From positions 64,993,355 through 65,057,354 of the forward strand of contig NC_016131.3 in the NCBI RefSeq assembly GCF_000005505.3: DNA of 64,000 bases, written 5' to 3'. Numbering within the stretch: the first letter of the stretch is position 1; each line of letters starts with the position of its first letter. This DNA is from Brachypodium distachyon. Taxonomy: Eukaryota; Streptophyta; Magnoliopsida; Poales; Poaceae. The notes beneath the pieces were generated by a model. It made no database searches. It saw only the letters and a list, made by a program, of their open reading frames with translations, and was not told where the DNA came from. The position numbers were made by a program, and so were the translations under genes. This document shows positions 9,288-21,300 of the stretch, piece by piece.

Positions 9288-12066
9288 CTAGGAACAACAA
9301 GCTCTCAAAATATCCTCCATTTCAGGGTCATCTCCAGCTTCTTTGTCCTGTTGAAGGATTAGGCGATGTAAACTTCAATCCTTAGCTCACTATCCAGCGG
9401 ATGGTCGAACGGAAAGTGTTATTATGAGGATTGAGGGATACCAGGCTTGCTTACTGACCTTGTGAATGTAGGAGATATTGTTGATGCCTGGGCCTGCAAC
9501 AACCAGTCCTCCTTGATACCTAAGGAATAGAGAATTATTCCTCAAACCGATCCACCACAGACCAATACTCGGAAGAGAACTACGAAGGCACCAATAGCCA
9601 AAGCAATGTCGGAAACATACCATCCGCCTTTTGTCCTGGTGTTCTTTTCGAATGACAGTTCCCAGTCTTGCCTGTAACCTTCCCTGTACAACTGTATAAT
9701 CTTGAGACCCGCCTGCGACATTATAGACAATTATGTATTTGCCATGGAACAGAAACTACACAATTAGAAATTTGTCCAGTAGGAGTTACCGATGGAGTAA
9801 ATGTTGAGAACAAGCCATTGGCAAATTCCAGAGCATGATATGATGAGTAATTTGGATCCGCATATACCTCTGCAATGCTTAGTGTCACATTTGCATTCAG
9901 AATAATTGAACAATTACCACAAATTTTCCACCCGATCCATATCAGTATGATTTACAGAGTCAATGCCAGGAAACTGAGGGATCCAAGTAATTTACATTTT
10001 GAAAAAGAATTCAAGAACTGGTAAGAAACCAAAATGTTTTGACAATATCTCATTTGTTTCCAAACAAAATGTAGAAGACTTAAGACCTGCACTTGCTCCA
10101 GAGGAATTGGAAAATGTAAAATTTGAGCATCAGGAGCAATCTGTTCACAAAGGTTCATAACAAAAGCTCCATAATCCATCCATGCATTGGTATCCACATC
10201 ACATGGATAATTTCTCAAGTCCAAAAAAAGTTTGAATAACAAAGTTATATGTACTTTCAGAACCTATGAGGAAGTGCGGGACATGCTTTTAAGATGCTGA
10301 TGTGTCACATTAAATTGTTTACTAGCTCCTTTTGATTTATGTATACTACAGGTATACACAGTTTACTTAGATATTTATTTAACATTTTATTTATGTCAAC
10401 GTATATATGTGTTTGTTTCGTTGGCATACACTAGTCCATATGTGTTTGTTTCATTTGCATTTCATTGTTATTAGGCTTAAAAATCATACGGATGGATAAA
10501 GATGATTCAAGAAGATTACCTCCTTTGAATTTGGTTTGATCAGAAAATGCCTTTGCCTGGATCAAAAAATAAGCAATAAAATTTCATCAATCATTGGCAT
10601 GCTAGATTATGTACAGCAGAAAAGAAGTCTGTCAAATAACTAACTACATTATCAACCACCGAAATACTGTGTCAGTATATGCAGCTTTTCTTTGCAAGTT
10701 GTACTGCACTATTACATCTCAAGGAACACGTTAGTTTGCCTTACAAAAGAAATAAATCCAACTTCGAAGAACTTACAACATCATTGGGCAATCTAAATCA
10801 CAATCAAGACAAACGAAACAAACACATATAGACTAGTGTATGCCAACTTGTTCATGAACCAAGAAGAATCTAGATTAAGCTTGCATATCCCAATAAACTA
10901 CACAATGATAGTAACATAATAATTGACGTTACTTCAGAAATAGGTGGACCACAATACCGCATCATACATCACTACATACTATTCTTTTTTTTAGGGAATC
11001 ACTACATACTATCCTTACACAGTAGAGCAACGTACCTGTTCAACAGTACCTGGACCAATTAAAACAAGAGAAACTCCTGCAGCTTCCATGGCATCCTGGA
11101 CATGGGTGGTAAGCCCAAAAATTAAGATCAGGTACATGGAAAATAATAGTTTATCAAAAGCTATACACTGGGTGTCTGGGTACGCAGAAGCTACAAAGAC
11201 TAATGAAATTGAATGCATCTCTTTGAATTTCATTTCAACTAAATTAGAAATGCCTTGTGATAATGTGCGGACTGTGGAATGACCATTATGAAAGAAGAAA
11301 TATCTCAACAGTCAGCACACATTCGGAAGATGTTATCGTTATCCATATCATTTGAAATGGGAAGATTCATTGTGTTAATTGCAAAGAAACATAATGCATC
11401 ATTTTGAGCAATTGACCTTATTTCCTGTGTTCCACATTCACCGAGAATTAGAACAGAGTTGCAGAGTTAGGAACCAGGAATCGAATTAACCTGCTTAGCC
11501 GCAAGAAGGTCGGCCCTCTTCCGGCATAGCACGCAGCTGCAAACAACCAGCATCAGTCATCTCTGCCACCACCAATCACACAAGCTCGACAAACAATTCA
11601 GACAGAAACGGGAAATTCCACCCGAAATGGCGGGCGAACGCAACCACAGCCTTCCTGTCCTTCCACAGATCAACGACGGGCACCGCCTTCCCGCTCAGGT
11701 CGAACACCTCCACCCCCTGCAGCGACCTCGCGAGACCTTCCGCGGGCGCCGCAGCGGCCTCCGCGGCGCTCCCTGCCAATCGCACCCGAACATGTTATGA
11801 GTGGCTTCCGCAGAGCTGCACGGCATCATCGAAGCGACCATTCGGAGAGATTGAGGTGGTGGGATACCGATGGCTCCGGGCTTGGCGGCCGCAGCGGCAG
11901 GGAGGAGGCGGCGCGGCCGCTGCTGCTGGTTGAGGAAGGAGCCGCGCGGGCACATCGCGCCGCGGACGAGGCACGGGACGGTCGTGGCAGGGGTGTGAAG
12001 CGGTGCAGCCAGTCGCGGGCCGGCAGCCGCCGCGTGCGGCATGGCGAGCAGCGGGTGCGCGGGCAT
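9288..12066 (-). CDS. AAED1: Thioredoxin-like/peroxiredoxin-like protein AAED1, chloroplastic
   Basis: AhpC/TSA-type antioxidant-like protein (PRXL2/AAED1 family), thioredoxin fold, predicted plastid location. Nine minus-strand exons join in frame to 261 residues: 12066-11868, 11772-11622, 11536-11491, 11095-11036, 10556-10520, 9869-9790, 9712-9621, 9519-9459 and 9347-9288. The first 65 residues are Ala/Pro/Arg-rich like a transit peptide. The start is ATG 12066; an in-frame ATG at 12168 would add 34 residues. Key motifs are VEVFDLSGKAVPVVDLW, then VAFARHFGCVLCRKRADLLA with the redox-candidate CxxC. These are followed by AGVSLVLIGPG, the QTKFKGEVYADP region, GYRQDWELS and the C-terminal GGLVVAGPGI. 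It is divergently transcribed from the HAD hydrolase gene, with about 240 bp between the start codons. The substrate is not established. Confidence 0.92.
10421..10846. repeat. Inverted repeat arms flanking AAED1 exon 5
   Basis: The arms are 10421-10452 (TTGGCATACACTAGTCCATA and onward) and 10815-10846. They are inverted copies with one mismatch over 32 bp and weaker similarity beyond. The 37-bp coding exon at 10520-10556 lies between them, so in the pre-mRNA they could pair around that exon. They may be remnants of a MITE or of two separate insertions. Confidence 0.65.
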
Positions 12067-12308
12067 GGTAGTAGCCTGGTAGGGTCTCGACTCGATGACC
12101 AGCGGGCTGCGGGCGGTTATGCGGCTATCGCGGCGCCGAGGTGCTCTAGCCTTGGAAGAATAGTGCACGGCGTGTTGTTCTGCCCTGCGCCCCTGCGGCG
12201 CCCACGCACACCAGGTGTTCGCGTGGCCCGCACGTCAGAGACCGTTGGAAATAATAGTCCAGAATTCTCCACGTCACGTCTCGTTCTCTGTTAGCACGAG
12301 TCGGCGGC
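12067..12308. promoter_or_regulatory. Bidirectional promoter between AAED1 and HAD hydrolase genes
   Basis: Only 242 bp separate the two start codons, which point away from each other. Both 5' UTRs and core promoters must share this space. It is moderately GC-rich and I see no clear TATA box. The assignment rests on gene arrangement only. Confidence 0.55.
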
Positions 12309-15300
12309 ATGAGGGGCTTCCGCTCTGCGCTCTCTCGCGCGGCGGCGCGGACGCGGGCGGAGCTCCAGGGCACGCGCGGGCACGGCCGCCGCCTGTCGCA
12401 CTCCGCCGCGGCGCCGGCGAGGCCTTCCTTCGGCATCGCCTTCGACATCGACGGGGTCATCCTGCGCGGCCGTAACCCTATCGGGGGCTCGCCGCAGGCC
12501 ATCCGACGCCTCTACTCCGACGACGGTAATCCCGTGCTTCTCGGACTCCATAGCATTTCGTTGAATTAGCTTGTAGGGCATCAGAAGGGGAGTGTTTCGC
12601 CGTACTTGTGTAGGCAGTGATTGGTGATGGGTTCATGCTTGCAGCATTCATGGCTTTGCATCATTTCATCGAGCAGTTCTTGGGCATTAGGTTTGTTCTT
12701 GGCTTACTTTTTTTTGTACACTGCAAAATGCAATATCAGCATGCTTAACAATTTATCTTTAGATAATACAAGAGTATGAGTAAATCAACAATGTATGGTG
12801 CATATGTGGTTCTTAACACTAAAAGCTTCTGTCTTCTCCTCCACGAATAGCTTCACCAAAACCAGAGGCCATCCTCAGGCCAAGTCTGAATTTCCTGCTT
12901 CCCAGCTGTAGTTTCCAGTGAAGATAACCTCCCCTAAGGCTCCAATACCTTCTTTAAGAGTCACCTGAAGATCACCAGTCAAAAGAGGTCTCTTCCCTTA
13001 ATGCTCCTTGACAATGTGGTTTTCAAACACGTCTTCTGTCCAGTGTCCAAAAAAAAAACCCCCTCTTCTGCTCAATCTTCATCTTCCTCTTTATTGAAGT
13101 AACCCTCAAGCACAAGGGCAACCAGTCTGTGCAAATGATGCAGCTCCGAAGACCTGAAGTGACTACACGTCCAATGTTGGAATCCAGCAGGATAACATAT
13201 ATTGCTTCTCCCTGCCTTCAGTCCTTTTTATTTGGGAGAGGACTGGTTTTCGCTATGCATTAGTATTGTACATTCATATCTCAGCGAACATAGTCAAAAT
13301 TGCACCTTGCAAGAGCGGGAACATGAGGCCGTTTGGGTGCTTGGTCACCGCTGCCGCCGGCCAGGTCGAGCACATGTTTCACGCCATAATGCTGCAGCTT
13401 GCAGGCCATGCCCAGCCCGCTGCATTGCGCCCAAACCCTGACCCTATCTTCCTCTGCCGGTGCTGTTGCTGTCAGACCTGTTCACACCAGCACCACAAAT
13501 CCAGGTAAAGACATCGTCCAAAATAACCAGAGGCCTACGAGGTTCATGACACTGAACCGGGGCAACCGGCTGAAACCCTCATGGGTCAAGAGGACTGGGC
13601 GGTGCGAGCAAGGGAGATCTGTGAGCACAGTAGACTACAGTGACTTCAGGAGTGAGGAGCAGAACGTACCACATTTTTTTCGTGTGGGGGGGTGGGGGCA
13701 GGGTGAAGCAATCTTGCGGGCAGGTATGGGGTGAGGAGCCTTTTGATCCGTTTGGAGCAATTTGATGGGTACGTGACATACGTCAACACGGGGGCATGCG
13801 GGGAAGGGAGGAGGTAACGTACCACGGACACAAGGACCAACTAGAAATTAAGGGATAGTTAAGATAAAGATGTGTTTAATTTGTTCTGGTGAAAATAATA
13901 TCACTGAGCTTTGTCATGAAAAATAGTTTCATATTTCCTGGCATATTCATATGAAAGTAACGGTTAAAGGTGCATCATGGAGACTGCCATGACCAAACGT
14001 CACAAACAGAGGGAGTAATTTATTGCTGAACTCTTAGGTGACATAACATCTGTATGTGGTTTTAAAAATATAAACTCAAGAGAAACTATTCTGGCAAAAT
14101 ATCCCCTAGCATCTGGTGGTTAGTAGCTTGTGGATCATCATTCTATGCCACTTTTGCAGGTACCCCGAAGATTCCATTTCTGTTCTTAACCAACGGTGAG
14201 TAGTTTAATATGTACATAGCCATGCATGTATTCATTTACATTTGGGGCCGTTTGCTGTGCAAGCACCTCATTAATGCAATCGTGCAATCAAATTAGCGTT
14301 AACCATCCGATGTGTTGCCTGCGGCTACGATTCTCACGCGGAGATCCCACCTCCAGTTAATTTGCTCTTTGCGAAAAGCCCCTCCCACCGAGGCTTCCCT
14401 TTTGTGAAAACCCCCCTGCAGTCTATCTCCTCCATCTTCTTCTCCAGCCTGATCGTTTCTTTCCCAAACAGAACGACTTCTAGGTCGCGCTGGACGCGCC
14501 GCCGGCCGCCCGCCCGAGACGCTGGTTAAGGGCCACCAGGCTTTTGATCTCTTCTTCTCCAGAGAGAAGAGCTGGACGTCACGGCGACCTGTGCAGCCCT
14601 CCTCTGCCTATATTTTCCCGTTGCTCTCTCTCTCTCTCTCTCTGTCATGCAGAATATGTTCTAAAATAAGCCTTGGAATGATCTGAACTGACATGGTTCA
14701 GGTGACTAATCAGAGTTCATAACAAATTGTAGGAACTGAACACCAAGGAGTACTATGAGACTAGCTACAAGATTCTAAGTTCATGACACTTCTGACGTTT
14801 CTGAATGGCATGTCCTTCTTTTGTTTCAGTTAAAAAAGCACATCTCTTTCTCTGTACATATCAAAGAACAAATTTTCAGATTATCATTTTTGAACAAGCA
14901 TTATAAATCAAAATTTTCACTATTTTGGCTTGTTGATGAACAGTATCAATACTTTCCGATCCATAGAACAGTACTTAAGAGGATCACGGTTCCTCTGGTG
15001 CTCTTGTTCCAAGGACAAATTCATTCTTAACAAAAAAACGACTACAACAAAACAATCTGAGTAGTGCTTTTTAACCACAGTGCTCAGTCGATTTGAGATT
15101 ACAGTCTGAGTCAAATTAATACACAAATATGACAGAAACTGAAGTAAAAAATGAAACTAAGCAATCTCAGTTGACAAGTTGTTTTTTCGGACAATTACGA
15201 CTGTCGTGACCAACTTCCTGGCAAGTCCTGCACTTCCTTCTCTTTTCCTGTCCACTTTCATTCTTTTTACCTGTGTCCCCATGTCCCTTTATTCTCTTGC

Positions 15301-18300
15301 TTCTTCCCTTAGTACAAATATCAGTTGGTGGGAGGACACCAACTTCAGTCGGAATGGTACAACCAATAAAATCCTCGTGTTCTTTTTGCCTGGTAATCGG
15401 TACAGCAGGAGCCAACTGAGATAGATGTACCTCCATATTGAGCAAATTAGTTGTGAGGAAGTCCATGCCTTCGTCAGAGTTCTTAGCCATTTGAATGAGA
15501 GCTTCAAACTTGTTGCTTGCATCTGAAATCTTTCTTCTCTTAGCTGCATCAATGGAATCGATTGGCTTCTCCGCAAGTAGGTTGCCTTCGCTATCATACA
15601 CACAATCCCTGCAAAATATTTGTTCATGTCAGCCATTAGTTATGATAAAATACCACGTTTTCCCATATATGTATGTTACCTTTTGCAGTTTTTCTCCCAT
15701 CTTTTGAGGACATAGTGGTTCGGCGGTTCATTACTGTCTTCAACTTTGGCACCCCTCAAGAAGCGTACAATATGGCGGCATGGGATTCCTAAAGACTCAA
15801 ATAGCATGCAGGAACATTTCGCTACCATGGTTGAGGTGTTACAGCAGACTTCTCTGACCTTCTTGGAAGCATCGGTTATGGCCACAATTTTCACCCCGTC
15901 TACAAGTTCAGCACCCTGTACATCGCAATGCTCTCTAGCAGCAACTACCTCTTTTTGGAATTCATTGAACACCTCATGTGTGAATAGCTCACTGCCTTTC
16001 CTCTCTATTCCCCACGTTGTTAGAATCTGAGGCGTTGTATGCATGCTTGTGTTGTCAGCTATCAACTCCTCTTGCCGCTGACATTGTAAAGCTATGTCAA
16101 ACCTAAGCCAAAACTCCACGAGTGCGAGCTTCCGACCAATAAAACGGTTGAAAAATGAATTAGCACTCTCTGACCTTGATGTCGTTCTAAGAACCCCTGC
16201 CAAGAATATGTCCATGAAGTAGGCTGGAATCCATGACTTGCGAATCTTGTACCTATTAGCCAACCACTCATTGTCCTCCAATTGAAAATCAGAAATCAAA
16301 GAATGCCATTTCGATTCAAATTCCTCGGCTGTTTCTGAACCCCATACACATGAGTTCACCCTCACCCAAAATAGGGGTTCCTCCCTTAAGTGAGGACCAA
16401 TCTTTTCAGGAAGTTTTTTCATAATATGCCACATGCACAACCTGTGTTTGGTATTTGGAAGAACAACACTCATAGCCTCCCTCATGCTAGCATCCTCATC
16501 GGTTATGATAAGTCTAGGCTCTTTCCCTCCCATAGCTTTTAGGAAGGTCTCAAATAACCACTTGTAAGATGCAATTCTCTCATTTACTACGAACCCGGAA
16601 CCAAAAAAAACAGATTGCATATGATGATCGACTCCGGTGAAAGGTGCAAAAATCATATTGTAGTGTTTCTTGGTGTATGTTGAATCAAAAGAAAGCACAT
16701 CACCAAAATGACTATAGTTTTTCCTTGCAGTGGCATCTGCCCAAAAAACATGCAACATCCTACCATCTTCATCCACGTCATAGTCAAAGTAAAATGCTGG
16801 GTTGAGTTCCTTCATTCTACCCAGTTGGTCCACAAACATTTGAGCATCACAGTTGTTGATTTTATTTTTGAATTCACAATAGTAATTTTGTAGATCTCTC
16901 TTCGTGCATCCCACATTCTCAAAACCACCAGCACTGACATGAAGCAATCTAAATGCCTGCGAAGTACCTATGCTTGCTTTCTGGCATGAGTAAAGTGTGG
17001 TTTTGGCCTTCTCATTGACTCGACGGTTGGATCTGATTAGGTGATGCTTGCTAGGTGTCACCAGTCCATGATTGTGGTGCTCAACAAATGAAGCTATCTT
17101 GTACTTGTTATCACTGGTCTTCTTCACAAAAATGCGAGCATCACATCCACATCTAGATTCTTTCATCTTACGTTTTTTCTTACTTTTATCTTTTTTTGAG
17201 GGATCGACAGTCCTCTTTCCAGTATTCAAGGGATGAGTAGTATTTGTACCTTTTTCTGACTTATATCCTTGCCTTGCGCACAAAAAGCGCTTCCAAATAA
17301 CTACATCCTCTACTAGCCTCCGCTGCCCATTACGGACTCCGAAACCAGCGTGATGTGCATATGACTTGTAAAAAGTTTCCACGGATTCAACATCATCAAA
17401 TGTCATCCCGACCACTGGCTTCAGTTCATCATCACACTCGGGTACGAATGTTGAACACTGAACAACACAAAAGACAAGTTAATTAGTAGAGCATTGCATA
17501 TCTATCTTAATTAAAAGCTAATTAAAATTATTACATGGATTGTAGTCAGTACAAACTCACACATATGGGTGTGCTTGTTTTCTTTTGGGTGTACTGAAAC
17601 CATCGTTATTATTCAGTGAGGAGTCGATATGTGATTGATAATCACCAAAAGCATGTGCAGGCATGGTACTGCCGTTGCTAGCTTCCATAATCTGCAGGGC
17701 TGTTTTGACCATTAGCTTGTGCAGAAGGTATAATTCATAAGTGAATCAAATCTCACGGAGCCTGGTGGATATAGTCTCCACAACACTGATCTTGTGAGTT
17801 TGAATCACTATGCATGCATTGATCATTGTGTTGTTACCTGAGAGAGTATCGTAGATTGTTAATTGAGTTCTCCTACAGAGACGGGGCAGAGACAGGGACA
17901 GAAGATGGCAGCACAGGTTGCCATGACGTTCAGTGGCCCTTAACCGTGCAAGATATGCGCATCTCTTGCCGGCAGTGGATGCACGGACGAAACCAGCGTC
18001 TCGGGCGGGCGGCCGGCGGCGCGTCGAGCACGACCTAGAAGATCGTTCTTTTTGGGAAAGAAACGATCAGGCTAGAGAAGAAGATGGAGGAGATAGACTG
18101 CAGGGGGTTTTTCACAAAAGGGAAGCCTCGGTGGGAGGGGCTTTTCACAAAGAGCAAATTAACTGGAGGTGGGATCTCCGCGTGAGAATCGTAGCCGCAG
18201 GCAACACATCGGATGGTTAACGCTAATTTGATTGCACGATTGCATTAATGAGGTGATTGCACAGCAAACGGCCCCTTTACATTTTTACACCAATCTATCA

Positions 18301-21300
18301 ATTCAAATCATGCTACCTCATCAATTCAATCATCTTGGACTTTTTGGCAGAACTTTTTTTCTTTTTATACATCATTTTGTGACATACTTCTTACTCCCTC
18401 CGATCCATAATAAGTGTCAGAGATTTAGTATAAAGTTAATACAAAGGTTTTATTATTTTTAAATGTAAAAAAGGATACTTTTACATTTTTTTCCCATTAG
18501 TTTTAATTAATTTTTAGATTCTATTTATGCATTTGTTTTAACACGGTTCCGCAGGGGGCATCATCTAGTAAAGATTAGAGTGCTGAAGTACTAATGCATT
18601 TGCTAGACTCGTGTGCTCTGATTAGACTAGAAAAATGTTGAGCTATCAGGATAATAAAGAGCGCTTTTGGTATATGAAGAATGGTTTGAATGTGTAATGT
18701 TGGGATAAACTTCCGCTTAACAGTATCGAACAGATAGTTTTTCATCCCTATCACATAGTCACCATAATTTTGGGTTTGAACTGTAAGGCACTATGGTGCT
18801 TACCACTTCTCAATTATATACTGAGTCTCTGTATCGATATTATTAAGATTTGTCGATTGGCAGGAGGTGGTGTCCCAGAGTATAAAAGAGCTCTGGAGCT
18901 AAGTGAGATTTTGGGAGTTGACATCTCTCCAGCACAGGTATTTCTATTATCGCCATGACACATTGCTTATGTACAGTCATACACACCAATTGACCTTTGA
19001 CTAACAACTAATACAACAAAGATTATGGAAATTATTGCTTCTTTGCATGTTAATTTCTGTCTACGTGAGATGCAGGTTGTGCATGGACATTCTCCTTACA
19101 GAGAACTGGTGAAGCGGTATAGCATCAGAGCACAATAATACATAAGTAGTCTTTAAATTATGTCCTATAGATAATCTTGGTGATTTTCAACCAAGAATTT
19201 TTAATTTCTTGATGGACATGTCAGCACCTGAATGGAACACACCACCTTTTTCTGTTAGGACAGTTTCGAAGATGATCTCATTGTTGCTGTTGGAAAAGGA
19301 GAGCCTGCGGCTGTGATGGTTGAGTATGGATTTAGGTAATCATTGATTTTTGCTATCACATCTGTACGTGAAATTAGTTGCGTTTTTCTCAAGTATTGTC
19401 TGTTATGTGCAGAAAGGTTCTATCTATAGATGACTATTCATCATATTTTACAGACATTGACCCCCTAGCTCCATTCAAGAAATGGAAAGTGGGACAATCA
19501 AACTGTAAAACCTTGATGTCTGAGAAAGTGCACCCGGCATATGATGTTTATGCAGAGAGAGTTAAAGGTGTGTTTGTCGTTAGTGACCCTGTTGATTGGG
19601 GTAGAGATCTACAGGTAATCCCTTGCTATGTTTCATTAATGTAAAATCTTTTGGGGCCATGTTTTTTTCACTATTCCTGGAAATGGTAACTGCATGTTTT
19701 GTCGACACCCTCCTCTATAAACTTGTCTTCGACATGTCATACTTATGGTTTTTTATTTACATGGGAAAGGTACTTTGTGACATCTTGTCAACTGGTGGGC
19801 TTCCTGGAAATGGAAAAGGAGGCCAGCCTCCTTTGTATTTTGCGGCTGATGATCTTGAATATCAGGTATGAGGAGTTCTTATTTATAGCACACCATATTT
19901 CTGAACAGAGGGGGTATCAAATCTGACCTTCAGTTTGGTCTCATGATAGTAATCGGGGCATCTCAAACATTCTTTGTCCACCAATGCTCTCAAGGTTCAA
20001 GGTTTGCTACAAATTAATAGATGCATCAACTTAATTGCAGGCTTAGGGTCTTATTGGTGCTTGATACAAGTACAAGACTTCCAGTTTAATTTTCTAAATA
20101 ACAAGTCTTGTGTAATTAGCCCCTTGATCTCAGTGGTAAAGGAAATGGATGTAAGGTTATTTGCATCCGTGTTTGTGTTGGGGACAGGGTTGCATAATAG
20201 AAGTACAGAGTTTCTACTTGCCTACGTACAAATACAACATAGCCGATTTATATTCAGTGGAGGCATTTACATAGGACGGGCATCTTGCTAATAGACCATG
20301 CATAGTGTTGTAGATTGTAGATAGGTTTCGGACACCTTTTGTGCCTAGATCTTAAAAAAAAAAAGAACTGAAGGAGAAAAAGGTACTCCCTCTAATCCTA
20401 AATTCTTGACTCAAATTTGCCCAAATATGGATGTATCTATTCTTAAAAGGCGTCTAGATACATGTAATATTTCGACAACAATTTAGGATCGGAGGGAGTA
20501 ATTTATATTCAGTGGAGGCACGTACATAGGACATCTTTTTAGATGGTTTTAGAGTTCAAGATCGAAAAGTGAACTTTTCAGGTAGTTCAGGTTGAAAGTG
20601 GACTCTTTCCTGAACATACTTAAATTGTACTCCCTCCGATCCATAAAAAGTGTCGCCATTTTGTACTAAGTTAGTACAAGTTTTTAGGATTGGAGGGAGT
20701 ATGTAGTTTGAAGGTAAGATAATAGTATAACGTGATGAAATTGATGCAGGTGGATATTCCCCTGAATGACATCCAGGCTCCATGCATGCATATATATGAT
20801 GACTGTTAGCAACAATAATAAATTGCTTTGGCCTCCTATGGCAGGCTGCATTTCCTTCTGAGCGACTTGGGATGGGTGCCTTCAGGATAGCACTTGAAAG
20901 TATCTTCAATCAGTAAGCCATTATGTAAATAAACTGTATTTCTTAGCATAGGTATGTTAAATACTTATTTATATTATGTGCAGAGTTAGTGATCTTCCAC
21001 TCAAGTATACATCTTATGGGAAGCCTAATCCATTTGTGTTCAAGAAAGCAGCCAACATACTAGAAAAACTTGCTATGGATATTTATCCAAACTCACAGCC
21101 AACAACGGATGTAAAAGACCATCAGTTCTCTACTATCTACATGATTGGTGATAATCCTAAAGTTGATATCTATGGAGTTTCGAAGGTTAGTCTATGTTAT
21201 GATACCTCTGATTCATCCGATCACTGCCTGCAGAAGTTGACAGTGTTAGGAAATTGTGCAAATTATCAATATGTCCTTCAGAACTCGTATGACCTCAAAG

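Noticed and set aside
13202..13734. Overlapping plus-strand frames in HAD gene intron 1
   Set aside because: They are short, mutually overlapping and without motif or splice support; the HAD exons splice cleanly across them.
15167..17688. FAR1-like gene as a domesticated host transcription factor
   Set aside because: It sits inside a complete TIR-bounded element with a target duplication and keeps the DDE residues, so it is better called a transposase.
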